Positions 30,575 through 39,991 of a DNA stretch of 64,000 nucleotides are shown piece by piece. The stretch is from Variovorax sp. 770b2 (GTDB lineage Bacteria; Pseudomonadota; Gammaproteobacteria; Burkholderiales; Burkholderiaceae_C). The notes beneath the pieces were generated by a model. It searched no databases. It had not been told where the DNA came from and saw only the letters and a program-made list of their open reading frames with translations. The DNA is taken from contig NZ_FOXJ01000004.1 of the NCBI RefSeq assembly GCF_900115685.1, forward strand, positions 251,256-315,255, written 5' to 3'. The first letter of the stretch is position 1. The number at the start of each line of letters is the position of its first letter. Both the position numbers and the translations under genes were made by a program.

Positions 30575-33361
30575 ATGGCAACCAACTTCCTGACCCAGAT
30601 CTTCGGCAGTCGCAACGACCGGCTCCTCAAGCAGTATCGCAAGACGGTGGAACGCATCAATGCGCTCGAACCCGAGTTCGAGAAGCTCAGCGACGACGCG
30701 CTGCGCGCCAAGACGCAGGAGTTCAAGGACCGGGTGGCCAAGGGAGAGACCCTCGACGCCCTGCTGCCGGAGGCCTTCGCCACGGTGCGCGAAGGCTCCA
30801 AGCGCATCATGAAGATGCGCCACTTCGACGTCCAGCTCCTGGGCGGCATGGCGCTGCACAACGGCAAGATCTCCGAAATGCGCACCGGCGAAGGCAAGAC
30901 GCTGACCGCCACGCTGCCGGTGTACCTGAATGCGCTGTCCGGCAAGGGCGTGCACGTGGTCACGGTGAACGACTACCTCGCCAGCCGCGACGCCAAGTGG
31001 ATGGGCCGGCTCTACAACTTCCTGGGCCTCACGGTGGGCATCAACCTGCCGCAGATGCCGCGCGAGGAAAAGCAGGAAGCCTACGGCAGCGACATCACGT
31101 ACGGCACCAACAACGAATACGGCTTCGACTACCTGCGCGACAACATGGTGTACGAGCCGGGCGACCGGGTCCAGCGCGTGCTGAACTTCGCGATCGTCGA
31201 CGAGGTCGATTCGATTCTGATCGACGAGGCCCGCACCCCGCTGATCATCAGCGGCCAGGCCGAAGACCACACCGACCTTTATCTGGCCATCAACAAGGTG
31301 GTGCCCCTCCTGACCAAGCAGGAAGGCGAAGCCGACCCCCGCACGGGCGAGGGCGTCACGGTGCCGGGCGACTTCACGGTCGACGAGAAGACGCACCAGG
31401 TGTTCCTGACCGAAGACGGCCACGAGAACGCCGAGCGCATCCTGGGCGAGTTCAAGCTGCTGCCCGATGGCGCGTCGCTCTACGATCCGGCCAACATCAC
31501 GCTGATGCACCACCTGACGGCGGCGCTGCGCGCACGCCATCTCTACCACCGCGACCAGCATTACGTGGTGCAAGAGGGCGAAGTCACCATCGTGGACGAG
31601 TTCACCGGCCGCCTCATGACGGGCCGCCGCTGGAGCGACGGCCTGCACCAGGCCGTGGAAGCCAAGGAAGGCGTCGAGATCCAGGCCGAGAACCAGACGA
31701 TGGCCTCGATCACCTTCCAGAACTACTTCCGCCTGTACGGCAAGCTGGCCGGCATGACCGGCACGGCCGACACCGAGGCCTACGAGTTCCAGGAAATCTA
31801 CGGCCTCGAGACGGTCATCATCCCGCCCAACCGCATCAGCAAGCGCGAAGACCAGCTGGACCGCGTCTACAAGACGACGCGCGAGAAGTACGAGGCCGCC
31901 ATCCAGGATATCCGCGAGTGCTACGAGCGCGGCCAGCCGGTGCTGGTGGGCACCTCGTCCATCGAGAACTCCGAAATCATCGACGGCCTGCTCACGCAGG
32001 CGGGCCTGCCGCACCAGGTGCTCAACGCGAAGCAACACGCGCGCGAAGCCGACATCGTGGCGCAGGCCGGCCGCACGAAGATGATCACCATCGCGACCAA
32101 CATGGCCGGCCGCGGCACCGACATCGTGCTGGGCGGCAACATCGAGAAGATGATCGAGGCGATCGAGACCGACGAAGGCCGCGACGAAGCGACCAAGCAG
32201 GTCGACATCGCGCATGTGCGGGAGGAATGGACCAAGGACCATGAATTCGTCAAGTCGCTCGGCGGCCTGCGCATCATCGCCACCGAACGCCACGAATCGC
32301 GCCGGATCGACAACCAGCTGCGCGGCCGTTCGGGCCGCCAGGGCGACCCGGGCTCCTCGCGCTTCTACCTGAGCCTGGACGATCCGCTGATGCGCATCTT
32401 CGCGGGCGACCGCGTCAAGGCGATCATGGACCGCCTGAAGATGCCCGACGGCGAGGCCATCGAGGCCGGCATCGTCACCCGCAGCATCGAGAGCGCGCAG
32501 CGCAAGGTCGAGGCGCGCAACTTCGATATTCGCAAGCAGTTGCTCGAGTACGACGACGTCTCGAACGACCAGCGCAAGGTGATCTACCAGCAGCGCAACG
32601 ACATCCTGGACGCGGGCGACCTCACGGCGCAGATCGCCGCGCTGCGCGAAGGCTGCTTCATGGACCTGGTGCGCCAGTACGTGCCCACCGAATCGGTCGA
32701 GGAGCAGTGGGACCTGGAAGGCCTGGAGAAGACGCTCTTCACCGAGTGGGGCCTGGACATGCCGCTCAAGAAGGAGGTCGAGGCGTCCGACGCGATCTCC
32801 GACGAGGACGTGCTGGAGAAGGTGGTCAAGGCCGCCAACGAGACCTTCGACGCCAAGCTGGCGCTGATCGGCCAGGAGAACTTCACCCAGTTCGAGCGCA
32901 TGGTGCTGCTGCAGAGCATCGACACCCACTGGCGCGAACACCTGGCTTCGCTCGACTACCTGCGCCAGGGCATCCACCTGCGCGGCTATGCGCAAAAGCA
33001 GCCCAAGCAGGAATACAAGCGCGAGGCCTTCGAGCTCTTCGGCCAGTTGCTGGACTCGGTGAAGAACGAAGTCACGCGCCAGCTCATGACGGTGCGCGTG
33101 CAGTCGGGCGAGCAGCTCGAGGAAGCCGCCGAAGCGATGGAAAGCCGCGGCGAGAACGTGGCCAACATCACCTACAGCGCGCCGACCGAAACGGGCGAAG
33201 TGGAAGTGCGTGTCGACGAGGAAAACCAGCGCCGCATCGCCGCTGCCGGGCTGGGTGCGCTGAGCGCCGAGGCTGCCGCCTTTGCCCGCGTCGGCCGCAA
33301 CGACCCATGCCCTTGCGGCAGCGGCAAGAAGTACAAGCAGTGCCACGGCAAGCTGAGCTGA
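30575..33361 (+). CDS. secA: Preprotein translocase ATPase SecA
   Basis: This 928-residue motor drives protein export through SecYEG. It starts MATNFLTQIFGSRNDRLLKQ and has Walker A in MRTGEGKTLTATLP, the DEVDS box in the second Walker region, AGRGTDIVLGGN in the second nucleotide domain, and a C-terminal zinc motif CPCGSGKKYKQCH that binds SecB. All are intact and length is normal. The DUF721 gene diverges from it, and argJ follows 29 bases later. The long leader with a stable hairpin may affect its expression. Confidence 0.98.
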   Translation: MATNFLTQIFGSRNDRLLKQYRKTVERINALEPEFEKLSDDALRAKTQEFKDRVAKGETLDALLPEAFATVREGSKRIMKMRHFDVQLLGGMALHNGKISEMRTGEGKTLTATLPVYLNALSGKGVHVVTVNDYLASRDAKWMGRLYNFLGLTVGINLPQMPREEKQEAYGSDITYGTNNEYGFDYLRDNMVYEPGDRVQRVLNFAIVDEVDSILIDEARTPLIISGQAEDHTDLYLAINKVVPLLTKQEGEADPRTGEGVTVPGDFTVDEKTHQVFLTEDGHENAERILGEFKLLPDGASLYDPANITLMHHLTAALRARHLYHRDQHYVVQEGEVTIVDEFTGRLMTGRRWSDGLHQAVEAKEGVEIQAENQTMASITFQNYFRLYGKLAGMTGTADTEAYEFQEIYGLETVIIPPNRISKREDQLDRVYKTTREKYEAAIQDIRECYERGQPVLVGTSSIENSEIIDGLLTQAGLPHQVLNAKQHAREADIVAQAGRTKMITIATNMAGRGTDIVLGGNIEKMIEAIETDEGRDEATKQVDIAHVREEWTKDHEFVKSLGGLRIIATERHESRRIDNQLRGRSGRQGDPGSSRFYLSLDDPLMRIFAGDRVKAIMDRLKMPDGEAIEAGIVTRSIESAQRKVEARNFDIRKQLLEYDDVSNDQRKVIYQQRNDILDAGDLTAQIAALREGCFMDLVRQYVPTESVEEQWDLEGLEKTLFTEWGLDMPLKKEVEASDAISDEDVLEKVVKAANETFDAKLALIGQENFTQFERMVLLQSIDTHWREHLASLDYLRQGIHLRGYAQKQPKQEYKREAFELFGQLLDSVKNEVTRQLMTVRVQSGEQLEEAAEAMESRGENVANITYSAPTETGEVEVRVDEENQRRIAAAGLGALSAEAAAFARVGRNDPCPCGSGKKYKQCHGKLS

Positions 33362-33390
33362 CGTCCCGAACCTTTCATTGAGAGAACCCC

Positions 33391-34620
33391 ATGCCCGTGA
33401 ACCTGTCCGCCCCTGATCCCGCCGCCTTGTTCGCGGTGTCCGGCGTTCGCATCGGCGTGGCCGAAGCGGGCGTGCGAAAGGCCAACCGCAAGGACCTGAC
33501 CGTCGTGCTGATCGACGAAGGCTCGGCGGTCGGCGGCGTGTTCACCCAGAACCGCTTCTGCGCGGCGCCGGTGCAGGTCTGCCGCGACCACCTGGCCGCC
33601 AACTACGGCATCCGCGCGATGGTGATCAACACCGGCAACGCCAATGCGGGCACCGGCGAAGACGGGCTGATGCGCACGCGCTCCACCTGCATCGCGCTCG
33701 CGCGCAAGCTGGACATCGCGCCCGAGCAGATCCTGCCGTTCTCCACGGGCGTGATCATGGAGCCGCTGCCGGTGGACCGCATCGAAGCGGGCCTCCCCGC
33801 CGCACTGGCCGACGCTTCCGAAAATCATTGGGCACGTGCCGCCGAAGGCATCATGACCACCGACACGATCCCCAAGGCGTTCAGCCAGCGGGTCCAGATC
33901 GGCGGCGCCACCCTCACCATCACCGGCATCAGCAAGGGCGCCGGCATGATCCGCCCGAACATGGCGACCATGCTGGGCTTCATGGCGACCGACGCGAAGA
34001 TCGATCCGTCGCTGATCCAGCCGCTCGCGAAACGCCTGGCCGATGGCTCGTTCAACCGCGTGACCATCGACGGCGACACCTCGACCAACGATTCGTTCGT
34101 CGTCATCGCCACGCAGAAGGCGGCGCACGCGACCATCACCTCGCTGGACTCGGCCGACGGGCAGGCGCTCGTGGCGGCCATGCAGGACGTGGCGCGCCTC
34201 CTGGCGCAGGCCATCGTGCGCGACGGCGAAGGCGCGACGAAGTTCATCACCATCCAGGTCGAAGGCGGGCGCGATGCCGCCGAGTGCAAGCAGGTGGCCT
34301 ACGCGATCGCCCATTCGCCGCTGGTGAAGACCGCGTTCTACGCCAGCGATCCGAACCTGGGCCGCATCCTGGCCGCCGTCGGCTATGCGGGCATTGCCGA
34401 CCTCGACCAGACCGGCATCGACCTGTTCCTGGACGACGTGCACGTGGCGATCAAGGGCGGTCGCAACCCGGCGTACCGCGAGGAAGACGGCCAGCGCGTG
34501 ATGAAGCAGAGCGAGATCACGGTGCGCGTGGCCCTTGGCCGCGGCAATGCCAGCGAAACGGTGTGGACCTGTGACTTCAGCCACGAATACGTGACCATCA
34601 ACGCCGACTACCGGTCATGA
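33391..34620 (+). CDS. argJ: Bifunctional ornithine acetyltransferase / N-acetylglutamate synthase ArgJ
   Basis: This 409-residue enzyme of arginine synthesis moves the acetyl group from N-acetylornithine to glutamate. The self-cleavage site is the Ala-Thr bond in IRPNMATMLGF (Thr193 becomes the nucleophile of the beta chain), preceded by KGAGM. Further motifs are NTGNANAGTG and DTSTNDSFV. Length is normal. It lies in the conserved secA-argJ-DUF815-mutT block, and its stop overlaps the next start by four bases. Confidence 0.97.
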   Translation: MPVNLSAPDPAALFAVSGVRIGVAEAGVRKANRKDLTVVLIDEGSAVGGVFTQNRFCAAPVQVCRDHLAANYGIRAMVINTGNANAGTGEDGLMRTRSTCIALARKLDIAPEQILPFSTGVIMEPLPVDRIEAGLPAALADASENHWARAAEGIMTTDTIPKAFSQRVQIGGATLTITGISKGAGMIRPNMATMLGFMATDAKIDPSLIQPLAKRLADGSFNRVTIDGDTSTNDSFVVIATQKAAHATITSLDSADGQALVAAMQDVARLLAQAIVRDGEGATKFITIQVEGGRDAAECKQVAYAIAHSPLVKTAFYASDPNLGRILAAVGYAGIADLDQTGIDLFLDDVHVAIKGGRNPAYREEDGQRVMKQSEITVRVALGRGNASETVWTCDFSHEYVTINADYRS

Positions 34621-35492
34621 ACGAGCAGTTCCAGAAGCTGATCGAGCGCGCCGAGCAGCTCATTACCCGCATCGAATCGATCCTGCCGCAGCCGCTGTCA
34701 GCGCCAGCGGACTGGAACGCCTCCATCGCCTGGCGCTACCGCCGCCGCAACTCCGGCCACGGCGTGCTGGAGCCGGTGAAGCACGTGGCCACGATGGCGC
34801 TCGATTCGCTCAAGGAAATCGACGTCCAGAAGGAAAAGATCGAGCGCAACACGCGCCAGTTCGTCGAAGGCAAGCCGGCCAACAACGTGCTGCTGACGGG
34901 TGCGCGCGGCACGGGCAAGTCGTCGCTGATCCGCGCCTGCCTGCAGGCCTATGCGCCGCAGGGCCTGCGCCTCATCGAAGTGGACAAGGCCGAGCTGGTC
35001 GACCTGCCCGACATCGTCGAGGTGGTGTCGCAGCGTCCGGAGAAGTTCATCGTCTTCAGCGACGACCTGAGCTTCGACGAGGGCGAGCCGGGGTACAAGG
35101 CGCTCAAGTCGATCCTGGACGGGTCGATCGCCGCGTCGACGCCCAACGTGCTGATCTACGCGACCAGCAACCGGCGCCACCTGCTCCCCGAGTACATGAA
35201 GGAAAACCTCACGTACACCCACACCGACGATGGCGAGGTGCATCCGGGCGAGGTGATCGAGGAGAAGATTTCGCTGTCCGAGCGCTTTGGCCTCTGGGTG
35301 AGCTTCTATCCCTTCAGCCAGAACGAATACCTCACGATCGTGGGCCAGTGGCTCTCGTCGTTCGGCGTCGATGCGGCCGCCATTGCGGCGGCAAGGCCCG
35401 AAGCGCTGGTCTGGGCGCTGGAGCGCGGCTCCCGCAGCGGCCGCGTGGCCTACCAGTTCGCCCGCGATTACGCGGGGCGGAGCAACGCGTGA
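34617..35492 (+). CDS. DUF815-family AAA ATPase
   Basis: This 291-residue protein has a P-loop GARGTGKSSLIRA (about 95-107), a Walker-B-like stretch FIVFSDDLSFDEGE, and YATSNRRHLLPE, all typical of the DUF815 AAA family. Its function is not established. It is regularly found next to argJ and mutT in betaproteobacteria. The ATG overlaps the argJ stop (ATGA), and its own stop overlaps the mutT start (GTGA), so the three are translationally coupled. Confidence 0.9.
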   Translation: MNEQFQKLIERAEQLITRIESILPQPLSAPADWNASIAWRYRRRNSGHGVLEPVKHVATMALDSLKEIDVQKEKIERNTRQFVEGKPANNVLLTGARGTGKSSLIRACLQAYAPQGLRLIEVDKAELVDLPDIVEVVSQRPEKFIVFSDDLSFDEGEPGYKALKSILDGSIAASTPNVLIYATSNRRHLLPEYMKENLTYTHTDDGEVHPGEVIEEKISLSERFGLWVSFYPFSQNEYLTIVGQWLSSFGVDAAAIAAARPEALVWALERGSRSGRVAYQFARDYAGRSNA

Positions 35493-35947
35493 GCGCAGCA
35501 GAGAACGGCGCGCGCAAGCACACCGAGGTCGCGGTCGGCGTGCTGATCCGCCTGGCCGACGACGCCCTGTTGCTCTCGACCCGGCCCGAAGGCAAGGCCT
35601 ATGCGGGCTACTGGGAGTTTCCGGGCGGCAAGATCGAAGCCGGCGAAACGGTCGAAGAGGCCCTGCGGCGCGAACTGCAGGAAGAGCTCGGCATCACCAT
35701 CGAAGGCGCCTCGGTCTGGAAGGTCACCGAGCACGACTATCCGCATGCGCTGGTGCGCCTGCACTGGTGCAAGGTGACGGCCTGGACCGGCGAGTTCGAG
35801 ATGCGCGAAGGCCAGGCGATGGCATGGCAGCAACTGCCGCTGGACGTGGCGCCGGTGCTGCCGGGCGCGCTGCCGGTGCTCGAATGGCTGGTGCAGGAGC
35901 GCGGCCTGCCCGCATCGGCGGCGCTGGCTGTCTCGACCCTGGCCTGA
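35489..35947 (+). CDS. mutT: NUDIX hydrolase, MutT-like (8-oxo-dGTP diphosphatase)
   Basis: This 152-residue protein has an intact Nudix box (GGKIEAGETVEEALRRELQE then ELGI, about residues 45-68), and the sequence YWEFPGGKIEAGE is MutT-like. MutT removes 8-oxo-dGTP from the nucleotide pool and prevents A-to-C errors. The start is GTG at 35489, coupled to the DUF815 stop. It is followed after 55 bases by an acyltransferase gene that is not part of the usual block. Confidence 0.9.
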   Translation: MSAAENGARKHTEVAVGVLIRLADDALLLSTRPEGKAYAGYWEFPGGKIEAGETVEEALRRELQEELGITIEGASVWKVTEHDYPHALVRLHWCKVTAWTGEFEMREGQAMAWQQLPLDVAPVLPGALPVLEWLVQERGLPASAALAVSTLA

Positions 35948-36002
35948 TGTGGGCGACCGGCCGGCACGACGGCCGCACATCGCCCGAGGCCTGAACCCGA
36001 AG

Positions 36003-37949
36003 ATGCATCCCAAGTACCGCCCCGACATCGACGGCCTGCGCGCCGTCGCCGTGGCGTCGGTGCTGGCCTTTCACGCGTTTCCCGATGCGCTGCCGGGCGG
36101 CTTCATCGGGGTCGACATCTTCTTCGTGATCTCGGGCTTCCTGATCACGACGATCATCATGCAGAGCCACGCGGCGAGCGACTTCAGCTACCGCGACTTC
36201 TATGCACGCCGCATCCGGCGGATCTTTCCTGCGCTGATGCTGGTGCTGGCAGCGACGCTGGCCTTCGGCTGGTATGCGCTGCTTCCGCGGGAGTTCGCCG
36301 AGCTCGGCAAGCAGGCAGCGGGCGGCGCCGCCTTCGTGGCCAATTTCATCTTCTGGGGCGAGTCGGGCTACTTCGACACCGCGGCCGAAACCAAGCCGCT
36401 GCTGCACCTGTGGTCGCTCGGCATCGAGGAGCAGTTCTATATTTTCTGGCCCCTGCTGCTGGGCGTGGCGTGGCGGCGACGCTGGCCGGTCGTGCGGCTG
36501 CTGTGGGTGATCGCCGTGGCGTCGTTCCTGGTCAACGTGATGACGGTGCATCCATTCCGCGAGGCGGCGTTCTACTCGCCGCTGTCGCGCTTCTGGGAGC
36601 TGATGGTCGGCGGCATCCTGGCGTGCATGCGGCTCAAGCCCGTCGCGCCGAGCGCGTGGCGCAGCCATGTCCAGTCGGTGCTGGGCGTGGGGCTGATCGT
36701 GCTGGGGCTCGTGATGACGCGCAGCGACAAGGCCTTCCCGGGCTGGTGGGCGCTGCTGCCGACGCTGGGGGCGGTGAGCTGCATCGCGGCCGGCCCCGCC
36801 GGGGTGCTGAACAGGTACCTGCTCTCGAACCGGGTGATGGTGTGGATCGGCCTCATCAGCTATCCGCTCTACCTGTGGCACTGGCCGCTGCTGGTGTACG
36901 CGCGAATCGTGGCGGAGGGCAATCCGTCGGCGTGGGTGCGAGCGGGCGCGGTGGCCGCGAGCGTCTTGCTGGCGTGGGCCACCTACCGTTTTCTGGAGCG
37001 CTTCACCCGGGCGCGCACGAGCGTCGGCATGCTGCGCGCTCTGGCCGGTTCGGGCGTGGCGGTCGCGCTGGTCGGTGTGCTGGCACTGGGCGGCATGCCT
37101 CCGCGCAACGGCAGCGACCTGCTGCGCAAGGTGACCGACGCCACGGTGGACGACAACTACTACGGCGGCTTCAAGCAGGAGAAGCTGGGAGCGCACAAGG
37201 TCGAGCGCACCGGCAGCGGCGCGCGCAAGGTGCTGCTGATCGGCGACAGCCATGTGCAGCAGTACGCACCGCGCGCGCTGGCGCTCGCACGCAGCGCGCC
37301 CGGGCAGATGGCCACGACGTACTTTGCTACCTATGGCGCCTGCCCGCCCGTGCCCGGTGTGCTGTCCGATGGCAATGAGGGCTGCGACAAGGCGCGCACC
37401 GGCATGCTCGAGTTGGCGCTCGATCCGCAGATCGACACGGTCGTGGTCGGCGCTTGCTGGAACTGCTACTTCATCGGAAATTTTCCGCTGGCCTTCTATT
37501 TCCAGGACGGCGCATCGGCCTATCCGATCAACAACGGCGGCCCGGGGCTCGGGCGCTCGCTCGATGCGCTCGAAAAGCTGCTGACGACGCTGGTCCAGAG
37601 CAAGAAGAAGGTCTATCTGCTGCTGGACAACGCGCGCAGCGTGGAGTTCGAGCCGCGCCGCCTGATCGAGGGCAGCCGCATGGGCCGGATGACAGCGCTG
37701 ACCAGCACCACCACGGGCCCCTTGCCGCCCGAGCAGGCGCAGCTCGACGAGCGGTTGAAGCGCATTGCCGCATCGAGCGGCGCGGAGGCCATCGACGTGC
37801 TGGCGCAACTCTGCAAATCGGGCGAATGCGTGCGGTCCATGCCCGACGGCACGCCGGTCTACAAGGACCGCGAGCACCTGCGGCCCTTCTACGTGCGGGA
37901 GCACGCGGGCTATCTGGACAAGGTGTTCCTCGGGGACGGCGGCCGCTAG
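36003..37949 (+). CDS. OafA-type acyltransferase with C-terminal SGNH domain
   Basis: This 648-residue membrane protein has an N-terminal acyltransferase-3 domain (about 1-350, ten or so helices) starting YRPDIDGLRAVAV, with IDIFFVISGFLI-like and RRIRRIFPAL motifs. It also has a C-terminal SGNH hydrolase-like domain (about 410-645) with LLIGDSHVQQY and KDREHL near the end. Such proteins transfer acetyl groups to O-antigen or other cell-surface sugars. It is inserted between mutT and yacG, which are normally neighbours in related genomes, so it appears to be an accessory gene. Confidence 0.93.
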   Translation: MHPKYRPDIDGLRAVAVASVLAFHAFPDALPGGFIGVDIFFVISGFLITTIIMQSHAASDFSYRDFYARRIRRIFPALMLVLAATLAFGWYALLPREFAELGKQAAGGAAFVANFIFWGESGYFDTAAETKPLLHLWSLGIEEQFYIFWPLLLGVAWRRRWPVVRLLWVIAVASFLVNVMTVHPFREAAFYSPLSRFWELMVGGILACMRLKPVAPSAWRSHVQSVLGVGLIVLGLVMTRSDKAFPGWWALLPTLGAVSCIAAGPAGVLNRYLLSNRVMVWIGLISYPLYLWHWPLLVYARIVAEGNPSAWVRAGAVAASVLLAWATYRFLERFTRARTSVGMLRALAGSGVAVALVGVLALGGMPPRNGSDLLRKVTDATVDDNYYGGFKQEKLGAHKVERTGSGARKVLLIGDSHVQQYAPRALALARSAPGQMATTYFATYGACPPVPGVLSDGNEGCDKARTGMLELALDPQIDTVVVGACWNCYFIGNFPLAFYFQDGASAYPINNGGPGLGRSLDALEKLLTTLVQSKKKVYLLLDNARSVEFEPRRLIEGSRMGRMTALTSTTTGPLPPEQAQLDERLKRIAASSGAEAIDVLAQLCKSGECVRSMPDGTPVYKDREHLRPFYVREHAGYLDKVFLGDGGR

Positions 37950-37964
37950 ACGGGCGCCGCCGGC

Positions 37965-38177
37965 CTACTGGAGCTTGGGATCGCCGAACGGATCGTCGTC
38001 GGGCGGCGCCTCGGCCGGCATCCGGAACTCCTCGCTGGCCCAGGCGCCGAGATCGATTCCCTTGCAGCGCGCGCTGCAGAAGGGCCGATAGGGGTTGGAG
38101 GGCGCGTAGATGCTGTCGCCGCCGCATGCGGGGCAACGGACGATCCGCTCGCCTTTGTCGTTCACCCGGCTCGTCAT
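37965..38177 (-). CDS. yacG: DNA gyrase inhibitor YacG
   Basis: This 70-residue zinc protein has the YacG four-cysteine motif (Cys15, Cys18, Cys34, Cys38) in VRCPACG and YRPFCSARCKGIDLGAW, and an acidic tail. E. coli YacG binds GyrB and inhibits gyrase. The ATG at 38177 overlaps the zapD stop by four bases, the standard zapD-yacG coupling. Confidence 0.94.
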   Translation of the reverse strand: MTSRVNDKGERIVRCPACGGDSIYAPSNPYRPFCSARCKGIDLGAWASEEFRMPAEAPPDDDPFGDPKLQ

Positions 38178-38929
38178 GCGCAGAGCGTCAGTTCGAAGGG
38201 CGCGTCTTCCGTGCTCTGGTGCAAACGGTCGTCGGCCTCGTGCCGCATGAGCCGGACCGAAACCATGAGGCGGTTGCCGCTGATTTCGGGGACCAGCCCC
38301 AGCCGGGGATCGATGCGCAGCCGCAGCAACTGGAAGCTGCGCCCCTGCGGCAGGTTCTGCTGGAACTGCCCGTTCGTGGCGATGACCTTGTAGGGCACAT
38401 CGGCGTCGCGCAGCAGCTTGAGCAAGAGGTAGATGGAAGAGGCCAGCGGCGAGAGCGTGTTCGACCAGCGCTCCAGGTCCGCGCGGCGGCTGGCCGGGGT
38501 GCGGTGCTGCCAGGCGTAGTAGGCGGGCAGGTCGAACTCGCAGGTGCCGCCCGGAATGCCGGCGCGGCTGCGAATGCTCATGAGCCACTCGTTTTCCGTC
38601 AGCGACTGGCCGGCCTTGCCCGCCACGCCGTTCAGGGCTGCGAAGTTGCCTTCGAGCTGGCCGACCACCTGGTCCAGCACCGTTTCGGCAATGGCCGGAT
38701 TGCCCCGGTAGCTGTTGAAGACGTTCTTGTGCTTGTCCAGGTCGCGCAGCACGTCGGCCTTGAGATCGGCGCGCGCGGCCACGTCCATGATCTCGAAGAT
38801 CGTGATCAGGGCGTAGTGGTGGGAGAGCGGGGATTCCGAGGGCACCAGTTCGCCGAGGCGACGGAACAGGTGTTCCAGCCTCAGGTAGGTGCGGATGCGC
38901 TCGTTGAAGGGGTACTCGTAAAGGATCAC
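38174..38929 (-). CDS. zapD: Cell division protein ZapD
   Basis: This 251-residue protein starts MILYEYPFNERIRTYLRLEH, the diagnostic opening of ZapD (YacF), and shows the conserved LPAYYAWQH near residue 135. ZapD cross-links FtsZ filaments and stabilises the division ring. Length is normal. It lies upstream of yacG and, in related genomes, directly downstream of coaE. Here the MBOAT and AlgJ/AlgX-like genes separate it from coaE. Confidence 0.95.
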   Translation of the reverse strand: MILYEYPFNERIRTYLRLEHLFRRLGELVPSESPLSHHYALITIFEIMDVAARADLKADVLRDLDKHKNVFNSYRGNPAIAETVLDQVVGQLEGNFAALNGVAGKAGQSLTENEWLMSIRSRAGIPGGTCEFDLPAYYAWQHRTPASRRADLERWSNTLSPLASSIYLLLKLLRDADVPYKVIATNGQFQQNLPQGRSFQLLRLRIDPRLGLVPEISGNRLMVSVRLMRHEADDRLHQSTEDAPFELTLCA

Positions 38930-38965
38930 GCGTTTTTATCGGTTTCCTGTCGCGGGATCATAACT

Positions 38966-39985
38966 TCAGGGTGATTTGGAAGGGGGCGTCGGCAGCACCT
39001 GGCGCACGGCCGCAAGCATGCGGTCGCCGAGCAGGAGCTGTCCGTGCATCGACATGTGAGTGTCGTTCGAGAAATAGAAGTCGCGAACCTGGGTGTGTTT
39101 CTCGCGTGTAAAAGCGTAGAGGTCGGGGCCCGTGAGCTTCGATTCGCGGAAGCCCGTTTCGAAATCCTTCGAGTAGTCGGGCTTCAGGTACACCGTGGTC
39201 TTGTTGGGGATCACCATCCACATGATCGGGATGGCGGTGTGCGCCTGCGTGAAATTCTTCATCCACTCCAGGTGCGCGAGGGTCAGCGGGCCGTTGTCCT
39301 CGTCTTCGGCGAAGAAAGGCATCTTGTCGCACGCATGGTGCGAGAAGTACTTGCAGCCGTCCGGCACCGGGCGCACCCAGGTGTTCCAGTCGAAGTAGGT
39401 GTCGGTTGCAGACTTTTTCGCTTTCCACGTGTTGTAGTACGTGGTGATGCCGGTCATGAACTGGACGTTCCAGTTGGGCGAGGGGTCGGGCACGGTCTCG
39501 TCCGGCTTGACCAGGGGGTGCGGCATGGCGTCGTAGGGCATGCGCATCTTCTGGCACTTCGCGCTGTCCTTGGTGCGGTCGCCCAAGAGGCGCTCGACGC
39601 TCTCGATGATGATCAGCTTGCCCTTGAAGCCCGAACGCTGGACCCACTGGTCGAAGTCGCCGCACAGCGCGTTCTCGTACTGGCCCCAGTAGCTGGTGGA
39701 GACGCGGTAGCCGGCCGCGACGAGCTTGGACTGCCAGCGGAAGGTCATGGAGAAGCTGTCGCCGATGACCATGATGTCGGCCTGATCGACCGGCGTGCCC
39801 TTGAGCAATGCGGGGTCGACCTTGGGCGGGGGCGCGGTCCAGCCGAACTCGCGCTCGGACAGGCGCCCGATCCGCGTGAGGTCGCCGTAGGGAATGGGGC
39901 TGGTCAGCGAAACGATCCACAGCCCCATCAGCACGATGTAGCCGATGAAGAAGAACCGCAGCCAGACTTTCGCGGGCATCGTCAT
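38966..39985 (-). CDS. AlgJ/AlgX-like SGNH-type O-acetylation protein
   Basis: This 339-residue protein has an N-terminal membrane anchor (about 9-28) and a periplasmic SGNH-like domain with VIGDSFSMTF (about residues 70-79) and a late histidine-containing NDTHMSMHG. This is the arrangement of AlgJ/AlgX and related acetyltransferases that work with an MBOAT partner to acetylate exported polysaccharides. It follows the MBOAT gene after six bases. The polysaccharide is unknown, and no alginate synthesis genes are present. Confidence 0.82.
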   Translation of the reverse strand: MTMPAKVWLRFFFIGYIVLMGLWIVSLTSPIPYGDLTRIGRLSEREFGWTAPPPKVDPALLKGTPVDQADIMVIGDSFSMTFRWQSKLVAAGYRVSTSYWGQYENALCGDFDQWVQRSGFKGKLIIIESVERLLGDRTKDSAKCQKMRMPYDAMPHPLVKPDETVPDPSPNWNVQFMTGITTYYNTWKAKKSATDTYFDWNTWVRPVPDGCKYFSHHACDKMPFFAEDEDNGPLTLAHLEWMKNFTQAHTAIPIMWMVIPNKTTVYLKPDYSKDFETGFRESKLTGPDLYAFTREKHTQVRDFYFSNDTHMSMHGQLLLGDRMLAAVRQVLPTPPSKSP

Positions 39986-39991
39986 GTCGAA

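Noticed and set aside
30427..30575. SecM-like leader peptide before secA
   Set aside because: The frame from ATG 30427 does not stop before secA; it runs far into the gene out of frame and has no export signal.
30467..33346. A very long open frame antisense to secA (and similar long antisense frames over bamA, ureC, obgE and the MBOAT genes)
   Set aside because: High GC at third positions leaves the opposite strand free of stops. The products are rich in Arg, Ala, His and Gly with no domain pattern, while the other strand encodes clear families.
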